Below the pieces are notes generated by a model that was given only the letters and a program-made list of their open reading frames with translations, ran no database searches and was not told where the DNA came from. Below, one piece after another: positions 1-8,254 of a stretch of 64,000 nt of DNA. Position numbers and translations under genes: made by a program. How positions within the stretch are numbered: position 1 is the first letter of the stretch; each line of letters begins with the position of its first letter. This DNA is from UBA8949 sp942493365 (GTDB lineage Bacteria > Bacillota > Clostridia > Saccharofermentanales > UBA5734), in contig OW818697.1 of the NCBI GenBank assembly GCA_942493365.1, positions 1,860,001 to 1,924,000 of the forward strand, in the 5' to 3' direction.

Positions 1-316
1 TCAGGATGACCAGGCGGTCCAGACAGGCTGTCTTTTCTTGATCGGTTTTTCTGATCTGGGCCTGCATGGCCTTTTGTTGTTCACGCAATTGCGAAAAACT
101 GTTGTTGAACTGCTGCAGGGACATGGCGCTCATGCCCGCCAGCATCTGGGTTTGCCAGGTCCGGCACATGCCATTCATATCATTTTCGATGCATTCCAGG
201 ACGAGAATCTGTTCCATCAGGCGGACCTCGATGTCGGCCAGTTCCTTGCGGATCTCCTTCTCCTGTATCAACTTGGTGTTTTGGAGAACTTCCAATGAAA
301 AAACAAATTTTCTCAT
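1..316 (-). CDS. fliJ: FliJ-like flagellar export protein, N-terminal part (runs off left edge)
   Basis: About 105 N-terminal residues of a FliJ-type protein are visible; the C-terminus lies outside the window. FliJ is a small coiled-coil export chaperone that couples the FliI ATPase to the FlhA export gate. The ATG at 316 follows the fliI stop by one base and has a GGAGG site inside the end of fliI. The protein starts MRKFVFSLEVLQ and soon becomes a charged, leucine-spaced helix (KLIQEKEIRKELADIEVRL), as expected of the family. FliJ sequences are poorly conserved, so the call rests mainly on position directly after fliI plus helix character. Confidence 0.8.
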   Translation of the reverse strand, partial: MRKFVFSLEVLQNTKLIQEKEIRKELADIEVRLMEQILVLECIENDMNGMCRTWQTQMLAGMSAMSLQQFNNSFSQLREQQKAMQAQIRKTDQEKTACLDRLVIL

Positions 317-317
317 C

Positions 318-1634
318 TCATCCTCCACACAGCGTTTTCATTTTGTCGACTGTCACAGCGAACGTTTCCGGATCATTGACGTTTTGCCGCAGAAACTGCC
401 CGATCAGGGGGAACAGGCGGATAGCCTCGTCAATTTCCGGGCTGGAGCCTTTTTTATAGGCCCCGATGTGGATCAGATCCTGCGCCTCGCGGTAAATGCT
501 CAGTTGATTTTTGATAAAACCCGCGGCTGCGAGGTGTTCAGGTTCGATGATGTCCGGCATGACACGGCTGACGCTGGCCAGGATGTCAATCGCCGGGTAG
601 TGATTGCGATGAGCCAGGGAGCGGGACAGCACGATGTGGCCATCCAGGATGCCGCGAACGGTGTCGGCGACGGGCTCATTCATGTCGTCACCTTCCACCA
701 GCACGGTGTACAACCCCGTGATTGATCCTTTGTCCGAGTTGCCGCTTCTTTCCAGCAGACGGGGCAACACGTTGAAAACGGAAGGCGTATAGCCGCGCGA
801 GACCGGCGGTTCGCCGATCGACATACCGATCTCTCGCTGCGCCATGGCAAAACGAGTCAGGGAGTCCATCAGCAAGAGGACATTGAGGCCTTGATCGCGG
901 AAGTATTCGGCGATCGCGGTGCCGAGCATGGCTGACTTTTGCCGAACGATGGCTGGCTGGTCCGACGTGGCGACGACCAGGACCGACTTGGCCAGGCCTT
1001 CTTCCTGAAGATCCTTTTCGATAAATTCCCGAACCTCACGACCGCGCTCGCCGACCAGGGTGATGACGATGATGTCCGCCTCAGCCTGGCGGGCAATCAT
1101 GCCCATCAGGGTGCTCTTGCCCACGCCGCTGCCGGCGAAAATGCCGATACGCTGGCCCTGGCCGCAGGTCAGCAGGCCGTCAAGTGCCCGAACGCCAAGC
1201 GTCAGGGGCTTTCTGATGCGATTGCGGGTCAGCGGGTCGGGTGGTGTGTTGTCCGACTGATAGCGGCCTTCGATGCGCAGCGGGCCAAGATTGTCCATCG
1301 GCCGGCCGAGGCCATCGAGGATGCGGCCGCGCAGGTTCATGCCGACCGGCACCTGCAATCCATGGCCAACCGAAAGAACCCTGCTGCCGGGGCCGATGCC
1401 GGTCAGTTTGCCGAAGGGCATCAGCAGGATGCGGTTTTCACGAAATCCAACCACCTCGGCGTCCGAGGCCAGGAAGCCGTTTTGGGAGTATATGCTGCAG
1501 ACATCGCCGATCCGTGAGATCGGGCCAGCCGCTTCAACCGTTGTGCCAATCAGTTGGGTGACAACACCACGGTACTCCATCGGATCCATGTGCCGAAGTT
1601 TTTCCAGATAGCGGGCGGTTGCAAACTTGCTCAT
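318..1634 (-). CDS. fliI: Flagellum-specific ATPase FliI
   Basis: FliI is the cytoplasmic hexameric ATPase of the flagellar type III export apparatus; it helps unfold and deliver rod, hook and filament subunits. The 438-residue product has the family's usual length. A Walker A loop (GSGVGKST) lies near residue 167, the GERGREVREF segment follows, and a Walker B region (VLLLMDSLTRFAMAQREI) lies near residue 250. The SRSLAHRNHYPAIDILASVSR region is typical of the F1-beta-like fold. The start overlaps the fliH stop by four bases (ATGA), implying translational coupling in the flgB-fliJ operon. It is distinguished from F1 ATPase beta by flagellar context and by the GSG-type P-loop. Confidence 0.97.
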   Translation of the reverse strand: MSKFATARYLEKLRHMDPMEYRGVVTQLIGTTVEAAGPISRIGDVCSIYSQNGFLASDAEVVGFRENRILLMPFGKLTGIGPGSRVLSVGHGLQVPVGMNLRGRILDGLGRPMDNLGPLRIEGRYQSDNTPPDPLTRNRIRKPLTLGVRALDGLLTCGQGQRIGIFAGSGVGKSTLMGMIARQAEADIIVITLVGERGREVREFIEKDLQEEGLAKSVLVVATSDQPAIVRQKSAMLGTAIAEYFRDQGLNVLLLMDSLTRFAMAQREIGMSIGEPPVSRGYTPSVFNVLPRLLERSGNSDKGSITGLYTVLVEGDDMNEPVADTVRGILDGHIVLSRSLAHRNHYPAIDILASVSRVMPDIIEPEHLAAAGFIKNQLSIYREAQDLIHIGAYKKGSSPEIDEAIRLFPLIGQFLRQNVNDPETFAVTVDKMKTLCGG

Positions 1635-2323
1635 CCGGCAACCTCCTGGCTGGTTTCCAGCATGACCGCGCAGATTTTTTCAAATTGCTTGGTGACACTG
1701 GCGTCGACGATGCCGGCGGATGATTCGATGATGCAGCTGCCGTCGGGCAGATTGTCGTCGATCATCAGGTTGATTTCTTCCGCCATGCCGGTTGAGGCAT
1801 AGACGCTGGATACCAAGGAACGCCAATAATCATTTTTGCTGATCTGGATGTTGACTTTTTCGCCCTGCTTGAAGCGGCTCATGGCATCGCCGACCAAGCC
1901 GATGAAGGCGCTGTCGTTGCGGGACAGTTCCAGACCCAGAATTTTCTCCGCAATCTGAAGACCCAATTCCAGAAGCTCGGCCTGCAGATTGTCCAGGTTG
2001 GTCTGATAAAGCGTGTCTGTCTCTTCCAGCCTGCCGTGAACGGTCTGGCGCATATGCTGTTGAAACATGGCCATTTCCTGCTTGGCTTGATTACGGCCGT
2101 CCTGATAACCTTCGTTGCGGGCCGTTTCGAAAATTTCCTGCGCCTGCAACTGTGCGGTTTCGATCACATGATCGGCGGTGGTTTGGGCATCGGACATGAT
2201 CCGCGACGTGCGGCTTTCAATCACGCTGTATCCGTCATCATTCGTCGTGCAATTTCTGCCACGAACGATCACGGGTTTGGCGCTGTCCAGATGAACCACG
2301 GCTGACTTGTGAATCTTAGCCAA
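1631..2323 (-). CDS. fliH: Flagellar assembly protein FliH
   Basis: FliH is the peripheral-stalk-like regulator that dimerises, binds FliI and tethers it to the C-ring through FliN. The 230-residue product is acidic and helical. It has a long central helix (residues roughly 60-130, rich in Gln and Glu) and a C-terminal FliH/V-ATPase-E-type domain containing the ELGLQIAEKILGLEL segment. It overlaps fliG upstream by eight bases and fliI downstream by four, so the three are translated as a coupled set. Divergent N-termini are normal for FliH; the assignment rests on the C-terminal domain and on gene order. Confidence 0.93.
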   Translation of the reverse strand: MAKIHKSAVVHLDSAKPVIVRGRNCTTNDDGYSVIESRTSRIMSDAQTTADHVIETAQLQAQEIFETARNEGYQDGRNQAKQEMAMFQQHMRQTVHGRLEETDTLYQTNLDNLQAELLELGLQIAEKILGLELSRNDSAFIGLVGDAMSRFKQGEKVNIQISKNDYWRSLVSSVYASTGMAEEINLMIDDNLPDGSCIIESSAGIVDASVTKQFEKICAVMLETSQEVAG

Positions 2324-3329
2324 TGAGTTGTTCCTCCTGTCCGCGGGATATGATGACTTCGTTGGCTTCTTCCAGTTTGCGGATGGTGGCCACGATTCTC
2401 TGCTGTGCCTGTTCGACGTCTCTGATCCGGACCTGACCCTTGACGAGCATTTCGTCCTTGATCATTTCGGTCATACGCTTGGACATGTTTTCGAAGACAA
2501 AATCCGACACATTGTTCTTGACGCCCTTGAGCGCCATGACCAGATCGTCGTTGCTGATGTCCTTGAGGACCCGTTGAATGGAAATCCGGTTGAGCTTGAC
2601 GATGTCCTCGAACAGGAACATTTTGCTGCGGATTTCGTCGACCAGTTCCTGGTTTTGTTGGCCAAGATTTTCCAGTATATACTTTTCCGTACCCCGGTCG
2701 ATGGAGTTGAGGATGTCAACGGTGGTGTTGATACCGCCAATGCGCGTGAAATCGGAAAAGCCAATGGTCGAAAGTTTTCTTTCCAGAATCCTTTCGACTT
2801 CTTTGATGTGTTCAGGTGATGTTTTGCCCATTTTGGCAATTTTGGTGACGACGTCGGCCTGGATATCATGCGGCAGATCGCTCAGGATGGCGGCCGACTG
2901 CCGCGAATCCAGATAGGACAAGATCAGGGCGATGGTCTGCGGTTGTTCATGCTGGATGATGTTGAGCAGTTGCGTGGAATCCAACCGGCGGGCAAAATCG
3001 AAAGGCCGCACCTGGAGGGACGCTGTCAGCTTGCTGATCAGTTCAAAGGCGCGTTGCTGGCCGATGGCCTTGTTGAGAATTTCGCGCGCATATTCGATGC
3101 CGCCTTCCATGATGTAATTCTGCGCCAGGTAGGCTTCGCTGAATTCCTTGATGACGTCGGTCTGCGATTGGGTGTCAATTTTGCGGATGTTGGCGATTTC
3201 CAGGGTTAACTGTTCGATTTCATCATCGTTCAACATTTGAAATATTTTCGCCGATGTATCCTTGCCGAGCGCAATCAGCAGGATGGCAGCTTTTTCACGG
3301 GATGTGCGCGTTGAAATCGGATATGCCAT
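2316..3329 (-). CDS. fliG: Flagellar motor switch protein FliG
   Basis: FliG is the rotor protein of the C-ring that contacts FliF, FliM and the stator MotA and converts ion flow to torque. The 337-residue product has the standard length. Visible hallmarks are an N-terminal FliF-binding domain (EKAAILLIALGKDTSAKI), the armadillo middle domain (ILSYLDSRQSAAILSDLP) and the charged C-terminal torque domain (FEDIVKLNRISIQRVLKDIS). It begins two bases after the fliF stop and overlaps fliH. Nothing unusual was seen. Confidence 0.97.
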   Translation of the reverse strand: MAYPISTRTSREKAAILLIALGKDTSAKIFQMLNDDEIEQLTLEIANIRKIDTQSQTDVIKEFSEAYLAQNYIMEGGIEYAREILNKAIGQQRAFELISKLTASLQVRPFDFARRLDSTQLLNIIQHEQPQTIALILSYLDSRQSAAILSDLPHDIQADVVTKIAKMGKTSPEHIKEVERILERKLSTIGFSDFTRIGGINTTVDILNSIDRGTEKYILENLGQQNQELVDEIRSKMFLFEDIVKLNRISIQRVLKDISNDDLVMALKGVKNNVSDFVFENMSKRMTEMIKDEMLVKGQVRIRDVEQAQQRIVATIRKLEEANEVIISRGQEEQLIG

Positions 3330-3331
3330 TC

Positions 3332-5038
3332 TTATTTCCCCTCATCATTCAGCCAATTGCGAATAATCGAAGTGGCAATTTCGGGATTGCTGTCAAAGTA
3401 GGACTCAATCTTGCGGCGCTGGATGCTGCTGGCGTCGTTTAACAGGGCTAAGGTGAGTTGCTCCTGGTCAAATTCAGCCGAACCGGCTGCAGCGGCTGAG
3501 GCATAGGCTTTTTGCAGGTCGAGCCGATTGTTGGGTTGGCGCAGGGAGGGCATCAGGTCAGCAATCTGCTGTTCCTTGTTGGACCTTCTGGCCAGCGATG
3601 TGGACCCGGAACCGGATCCTGAACTCGAAGCAGCGCCTTTGATTGCTTTGAAGATGAATGACAGCAGCAGGATACCCACCAGCAGGCCGGCACCCAGCAG
3701 AATAAAGAAGCGGGTTTGCTCCCAGGCCATGGCTTTATCGTTGGTCGCCTGATAGCTCTCCCAAGTGTCTTGCTGGGATGCCACGCCGCTGAAAGGCAGG
3801 TTGTCGACGGTGATGTATTCTTCAGAAACACCAATGGCTGTCGCCACGAGTTTGCGCACGTTATCGGAATAATCGGTCGCGTTTTCGTCGGATGAGTCAA
3901 GGATGACTGAAACGCTGAGGCTGCTGATGGTGCCTTTGGCTTTGACCAGTGTCTCTTTGATGGTGTTGATTTCGTAATTGATGCTTTCGGTTGTTTTTTC
4001 GTAGGCGCTGCTGTCGCTGCTTGATGGAACAGCCGTGCCGCCGTTGCTGTCCGTACCGGTTGATGTTGAATCGGAAGGGGTTCCGTTGTTGGATGATTCT
4101 TTGATCTTGTCGATACTGGAGGCGATACCGGTTGAGTTGCCTTCGAGCGGTTGAAAGGTAATGCTTTCTTTGGTCGTGTCGTCAAAGTTGAGCGTGACGC
4201 TGACTTCAGCGAGGACATTGTCGGTGCCAAAGACGGGCTGAAGCAACGACAGGACCTGCTTTTTGAGTTTTTCACCGATCTGCTGCTGGATGGTCAGCTG
4301 ATCACCCGCGCCGACTTCACCGGAGGGGTCGCTGACGCTGAGAACATTCATGTTACTGTCCATGATGGAAATGTTGGCGGTTGTCAGACCCGGCACGCTT
4401 TTTTCAACCAGGGCGGTAATGGCGGCCACATTGCCGGTTGTCAACGATGTCCCGACTCTCATGGTCAGCAGGACGGCGGCAGTTGCAGGCGTACGCTGGT
4501 CTTCAATGACAAAGGAACTGGTCTCGGGAATGTTCAGCGAAACCTTGGCATCGAGGATGCAGTCAAATGATTTGATGGCACCTTCCAGATCCTGCTGCAG
4601 CTGATAGCGACGATAGATTTGCTTGTCAGCATCGGTCACGCCAAAGCCAGTGCTTTGCTCGAGAATGTTCAGGTTGGTGCTGTTTTTGGGAAAGCCGGAC
4701 GCAGCCAGATCCATACGCAGTGAATCGACCAAGTCGGACGGGACCAAAATGGTATCTTCGCCCTGTGCCTTGGCCTCGACACCGGAATCCTTGAGCTGCT
4801 GCATGATTTCGCCAGCATCACTGGGCGAAAGGTTGGTAAAGAGGACGGCATAATTGGTGGTATTCAGCAACATGGTCATCACGATCGCGACGACGAGTCC
4901 ACTGACACCCAAGACAATAATCAGGCGCTGTCTGGGCTTTTCCTGCTTCTTCCAGAAATCACCGATTTTTCGAAGTGTTGTGCCAACTATTCCCAGAGAA
5001 TCCAGTACACTTTTATTGCTCACTTTTTTCCGCCCCAT
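3332..5038 (-). CDS. fliF: Flagellar MS-ring protein FliF
   Basis: FliF forms the membrane MS-ring on which the rotor and export gate are built. The 568-residue product has one transmembrane helix near residues 45-62 (IVLGVSGLVVAIVMTMLL) and a second near 440-460 (FFILLGAGLLVGILLLSFIF). These flank the extracytoplasmic YscJ/FliF ring-building domains. A Ser/Thr/Gly-rich low-complexity stretch around residues 320-350 is a linker typical of FliF. The cytoplasmic tail that binds FliG ends with a conserved segment (SIIRNWLNDEG). It lies between fliE and fliG in the standard order. Confidence 0.97.
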   Translation of the reverse strand: MGRKKVSNKSVLDSLGIVGTTLRKIGDFWKKQEKPRQRLIIVLGVSGLVVAIVMTMLLNTTNYAVLFTNLSPSDAGEIMQQLKDSGVEAKAQGEDTILVPSDLVDSLRMDLAASGFPKNSTNLNILEQSTGFGVTDADKQIYRRYQLQQDLEGAIKSFDCILDAKVSLNIPETSSFVIEDQRTPATAAVLLTMRVGTSLTTGNVAAITALVEKSVPGLTTANISIMDSNMNVLSVSDPSGEVGAGDQLTIQQQIGEKLKKQVLSLLQPVFGTDNVLAEVSVTLNFDDTTKESITFQPLEGNSTGIASSIDKIKESSNNGTPSDSTSTGTDSNGGTAVPSSSDSSAYEKTTESINYEINTIKETLVKAKGTISSLSVSVILDSSDENATDYSDNVRKLVATAIGVSEEYITVDNLPFSGVASQQDTWESYQATNDKAMAWEQTRFFILLGAGLLVGILLLSFIFKAIKGAASSSGSGSGSTSLARRSNKEQQIADLMPSLRQPNNRLDLQKAYASAAAAGSAEFDQEQLTLALLNDASSIQRRKIESYFDSNPEIATSIIRNWLNDEGK

Positions 5039-5084
5039 CTTTTTCTAATGACTGATTTCGACTTTTGTGGTGATATCAGCTGGT

Positions 5085-5396
5085 TCAGATCTGCATGCGC
5101 ATCATTTCGTTGTAAGCATCGAGGACCTTGTTTCTGATCTGCAGCGTCAGCTGCAGCGCGATGTCAGCCTTCTCCGCCGCCAGGACGACATTGTGGATGT
5201 TGACATTGTCACCGGTCAGCATGGACAGGCTTTGGTTGTTGGCCGTCGACTCGGTCGAGGTAACCGATGAAATAGCCTCGTTGAGAATCTCGGAAAAATT
5301 GGTCGAAGTTGAGGTCGAGGTGCCGCTCCCGGCGTTGTTCTGACCAATGGATTGCAGCGCATTGGAGGTTGTCAGGCTGGTGTTGATCATTGACAT
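5085..5396 (-). CDS. fliE: Flagellar hook-basal body complex protein FliE
   Basis: FliE is the small adaptor that joins the MS-ring to the proximal rod and is an early export substrate. The product is 103 residues if read from the ATG at 5396. A GTG three codons upstream (5405) is also open, but it sits directly against the AGAAGG ribosome site, which is spaced properly (eight bases) only for the ATG. The C-terminal half shows the family signature (ADIALQLTLQIRNKVLDAY). The N-terminal half is Ser/Thr-rich with the sequence FSEILNEAI. It lies between flgC and fliF. Confidence 0.94.
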   Translation of the reverse strand: MSMINTSLTTSNALQSIGQNNAGSGTSTSTSTNFSEILNEAISSVTSTESTANNQSLSMLTGDNVNIHNVVLAAEKADIALQLTLQIRNKVLDAYNEMMRMQI

Positions 5397-5445
5397 TTTT
5401 TGCACCTTCTTTGTACTTAATCTTCAAACCAAGTTAGGTTCGTGC

Positions 5446-5877
5446 TCAGCGGCCGACTTCCAGCGCTTTGATCGCCATGCGCTTGGTGGCGCTGATCACG
5501 GTGAGATTGGCTTCATAGGATCGTGAGGCTGAAATCATATCGACGTACTCAGTTGTCACATCAACATTGGGCATCTGCACGTACCCGTCGGCATTGGCAT
5601 CCGGGTGGTCAGGGTTGTAAACCAGTTCGCCGTTGGTGGTGTCGGTTTCGGTGGAGGCAACTTCGACACCAGAAACGTCGGAGCGGCCGGCACTGGCCAG
5701 ATAGTCGGCGAAGGAGTTCTGCTTCTGCCCCAGGACGACTGTTTTGCGCTGGTAGGGTGTACCATCCGCGGTGCGCGTCGTATCCACGTTGGCAATGTTC
5801 TGGGCAATGACGTCCATCCTGAAACTTTGGGCGGTCAAGCCGGATCCGCTGATATCCATCGATTTGAAAAAGCTCAT
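5446..5877 (-). CDS. flgC: Flagellar basal-body rod protein FlgC
   Basis: FlgC is a proximal rod subunit exported through the flagellar type III system. The 143-residue product starts MSFFKSMDISGSGLTAQ, the usual N-terminal rod motif, followed by IAQNIANVDTTRT. It ends with the C-terminal helix segment seen in rod and hook proteins (YVDMISASRSYEANLTVI). Both terminal helices needed for rod coiled-coil packing are present. The gene follows flgB by 25 bases and precedes fliE. Confidence 0.97.
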   Translation of the reverse strand: MSFFKSMDISGSGLTAQSFRMDVIAQNIANVDTTRTADGTPYQRKTVVLGQKQNSFADYLASAGRSDVSGVEVASTETDTTNGELVYNPDHPDANADGYVQMPNVDVTTEYVDMISASRSYEANLTVISATKRMAIKALEVGR

Positions 5878-5902
5878 CGCAATCGTTCCTTTCTATCGGA
5901 GG

Positions 5903-6373
5903 CTATTTGCCTTCGTTGATAACCATCTTGATTCGGCCGAGTTCTTTGGAAACAGAGTAGGTCAAGGTTTCATACAACACAGAATTTTTTGCCAATTCGG
6001 TCATTTCAACATCAACATCAACATTATTGCCGTCCAGACGGGTGGTCGAAAGGCTGTTGTTGCTGATCGAGCTGGTTTGTGAATCCAGTGCGGCAAGCGA
6101 AGCTGCCGATGCGGACATCGGATTACCTGACCCGCTGGTGGTCGAGGAGTCCTGCAAAAATGTCTGAAAAGCCGATTGCGTCTTTTGGCCAGACGCAGAA
6201 AGAGAACCGGATCCCAAGGCGTCCTTGAAAACCGATTCAAAATCAACACTTTTTGCTTTGTAATTGGTGGTATCAGCATTGGCAATGTTGCCTGCGATGA
6301 CTTCATTATTCAGCCATACAGCATCCATGCCCTTTTCGAGTATATTCACCTGGTTCAGCAAACGGTCGAGCAT
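5903..6373 (-). CDS. flgB: Flagellar basal-body rod protein FlgB
   Basis: FlgB is the other proximal rod subunit and the first gene of this operon. The 156-residue product has the N-terminal rod motif (NEVIAGNIANADTTNYKA) and a C-terminal helical segment (VEMTELAKNSVLYETLTYSV). The centre (about residues 50-100) is Ser-rich and longer than in minimal FlgB. The ATG at 6373 is preceded by CCGGAGGGATG, a good ribosome site. Its leader contains a SigA promoter, a c-di-GMP-I riboswitch and an intrinsic terminator, so this gene and everything after it is probably controlled by c-di-GMP at transcription. Confidence 0.96.
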   Translation of the reverse strand: MLDRLLNQVNILEKGMDAVWLNNEVIAGNIANADTTNYKAKSVDFESVFKDALGSGSLSASGQKTQSAFQTFLQDSSTTSGSGNPMSASAASLAALDSQTSSISNNSLSTTRLDGNNVDVDVEMTELAKNSVLYETLTYSVSKELGRIKMVINEGK

Positions 6374-6542
6374 TGGTCATCCCTCCGGTTTTCTGTCCAG
6401 GTAACCCGTAGGTCAACAAAAACAGAAATCATTGAATGACTTCCTTGTCAGAAACTCGCTTCCGTGCTGGTGGCAGACTTAAACACAACTACCATATCCA
6501 TCCTTGATATGGCAAAATGTTTCTTTCGACTCAATTCAGAAC

Positions 6543-6576
6543 AACAAAAAACAACGACTGGGGTGCAGCCATTGTT
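6543..6576 (-). terminator. Intrinsic terminator in the flgB leader, downstream of the riboswitch
   Basis: On the minus strand a ten-pair stem (AACAATGGCT against AGTCGTTGTT, two G-U pairs) with a short CCC-containing loop is followed by six T. It lies between the aptamer and flgB, where an expression platform is expected. Whether ligand binding favours or prevents this hairpin was not worked out; an off-switch is the simple expectation for motility genes. Confidence 0.8.
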
Positions 6577-6607
6577 ATCGAAAAGCGAGGATAAAATAGA
6601 GGATCGC

Positions 6608-6692
6608 AATTCCGGTAACTGGCTGCCATGGACTGTGAAGTCTTTAGGCCCTAAGTTTTGCGTCACAGACTTTCATCTGCTCTGCCTTTGTC
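6608..6692 (-). promoter_or_regulatory. Cyclic-di-GMP-I (GEMM-I) riboswitch aptamer
   Basis: The minus strand contains the diagnostic GEMM-I series in order: AAAGGCAGAGC, a GAAA-capped hairpin, GTGACGCAAAACTTAGGGCC, CTAAAG, and after a second hairpin GGCAGCCAGTTACCG. The GACGCAAA, GGGCCTAAAG and AGCC-GTTACCG elements are those of the family consensus. It sits 30 bases below the flgB promoter -10 and above the terminator, so it should sense c-di-GMP and control the flagellar operon. Confidence 0.9.
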
Positions 6693-6722
6693 GGATGGTT
6701 TTGTCGTTCGTTATGTACCCAC

Positions 6723-6751
6723 ATAATATCGAGTGGAAAATCGCTTGTCAA
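6723..6751 (-). promoter_or_regulatory. SigA-type promoter of the flgB operon
   Basis: A perfect -35 TTGACA (6746-6751) and a -10 TATTAT (6723-6728) are separated by 17 bases on the minus strand, directly upstream of the riboswitch. No SigD-type element was noticed, so basal-body genes appear to be transcribed by the housekeeping sigma factor. Confidence 0.8.
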
Positions 6752-6769
6752 TAATCTTTTTGATTTTTG

Positions 6770-6801
6770 ACACGATTTGTCATATGTCACGATTCGTCAT
6801 G
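6770..6801. repeat. Two 13-bp direct repeats upstream of the flgB promoter
   Basis: CACGATTTGTCAT (6771-6783) and CACGATTCGTCAT (6788-6800) differ by one base and are 17 bases apart start to start. They lie just upstream of the flgB -35 element and overlap the last codons of the sugar-transferase gene. The inner copy is also part of an imperfect palindrome (TGACA-N5-TGTCA). Spacing and place suggest a regulator site, which is inference. Confidence 0.4.
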
Positions 6802-8241
6802 ATCTTCTTTGTGCACATTGTCGGGTGAAATGCCCGTTGCAGCAAAGTTTCCCATTGTAATCTTCCGAGAATAAATATTGGACGGCAATATGGCCTGAAT
6901 GGTTTGGATAATGATCCGCATATCCATCAAGAACGAGTAGTTCCGGATATACATCATATCAAAGCGCAGTTTGTCTTCGGGTTTGGTATCATATTTGCCA
7001 TAAACCTGCGCCAGACCAGTCAGGCCGGCTTTGACCTTCAGCCGTTGGGTAAAGCCAGGCACCCGCTCCTCAATTTCGCTGATCAGGGTAGGTCTTTCCG
7101 GGCGTGGTCCAACCACAGACATGTCTCCGAGCAGGATGTTGAGGAATTGCGGCAGTTCATCAAGGCGACGATCGCGCAGGAATTTACCCAGGCGGGTTAC
7201 CCTCGGATCATTCTGAGTCGACAAATGATCGCCGAATTTCGCTTCGGCTTCGTCAACCATGGTCCTGAACTTGTAGACCAAAAAGGTCTTGCCATCCAGC
7301 GTACTGCGTTCCTGCTTGAAGATGGCTGGCCCGCGCGAATTAAGTTTGATCAGCAAGAAGATGATCAGTTGAAAAGGCAGCGTGATCAGCAGGACCAACA
7401 AAGAAAAAATGAAATCGAAAACTCGTTTGAACAAACGTTGCTGAAAGGTCAGGCCCAGGCTGTCAATCATGAAGGTCGGCATGTCGTAAAACTGCAAAAC
7501 CCGAAATTTGGAAAAGATCAGGTCGGAGAATTTCGGTACAACATAAATGGTTTTGTCATGGTCTGAGCAATACAGCAGTAAATCAGACTTGAGTTTTTCA
7601 TCGAGGGTCTCAGCCATCATGACCTCAGTGCTCAGGTTAATCTGCTTGCTGAGCAGTGCCAAATCAGTGGTAACGATATAGCCGATGTAGTCCAGATGCA
7701 AGCTGGATAATTCGTATTGGATTTTATTGAACAGCCAGTCTGCTTCCGCCTGACTGGTCGCAATGATCAGCAGTTTACCCCGCTGGTAGATGGCCTTGCT
7801 GATTCTCAGGCAAAGGCCCGACCAGATAAAGGACAGAACCACCGTGATTAGACCGGCGTAAATCAGCACATAGCGTTGCTGCAAAAACCATTTGGCAAAA
7901 TACGCGATGGTTGAAGTCGACAAAATCGATAAAAAGCCGAATATGAACGAGCTGATAAAAACATCCGTATATGTTTTGCGAAAAAACTGGGTCATGCCCA
8001 GATAGTCTATATACAAGATACTCAGCAGCAGCAGGATCGGAATCGTCGAGACATAATCATTTAAACTCAGCTCGAATTGGAGAACTTTATTGGATGAAAC
8101 CAAATAAAAACTGATGATGATGGCTAAATTGACCATCACCAATTCACCGATCAGGTAAAAAACCTTGAAAAGGTGCGAAAGCATCGAATTGTACTGCCAG
8201 CCAAATGATTTCAAATTGATTTGTTGTTCAGGTTTTTTCAC
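6787..8241 (-). CDS. Polyprenyl-phosphate sugar-1-phosphate transferase (WbaP/exopolysaccharide type)
   Basis: A 484-residue membrane enzyme of the bacterial sugar transferase family, which moves a sugar-1-phosphate to undecaprenyl phosphate and starts exopolysaccharide or capsule repeat synthesis. Four or five transmembrane helices occupy roughly residues 20-135. A CoA-binding-like cytosolic segment follows, then a further membrane hairpin near 275-295. The catalytic domain has the family motifs KFRTM, FLRDRRLDELPQFLNILLGD, SVVGPRPERP and VKAGLTGLAQVYG. It starts 13 bases after corA and probably shares its M-box-controlled transcript. No glycosyltransferases lie nearby, so the exact sugar cannot be named. 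Confidence 0.92.
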   Translation of the reverse strand: MKKPEQQINLKSFGWQYNSMLSHLFKVFYLIGELVMVNLAIIISFYLVSSNKVLQFELSLNDYVSTIPILLLLSILYIDYLGMTQFFRKTYTDVFISSFIFGFLSILSTSTIAYFAKWFLQQRYVLIYAGLITVVLSFIWSGLCLRISKAIYQRGKLLIIATSQAEADWLFNKIQYELSSLHLDYIGYIVTTDLALLSKQINLSTEVMMAETLDEKLKSDLLLYCSDHDKTIYVVPKFSDLIFSKFRVLQFYDMPTFMIDSLGLTFQQRLFKRVFDFIFSLLVLLITLPFQLIIFLLIKLNSRGPAIFKQERSTLDGKTFLVYKFRTMVDEAEAKFGDHLSTQNDPRVTRLGKFLRDRRLDELPQFLNILLGDMSVVGPRPERPTLISEIEERVPGFTQRLKVKAGLTGLAQVYGKYDTKPEDKLRFDMMYIRNYSFLMDMRIIIQTIQAILPSNIYSRKITMGNFAATGISPDNVHKEDHDES

Positions 8242-8254
8242 AGCGTCGTTCCTT

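Noticed and set aside
5397..5405. GTG at 5405 as the fliE start
   Set aside because: The AGAAGG ribosome site directly abuts this GTG; the ATG at 5396 has proper spacing.
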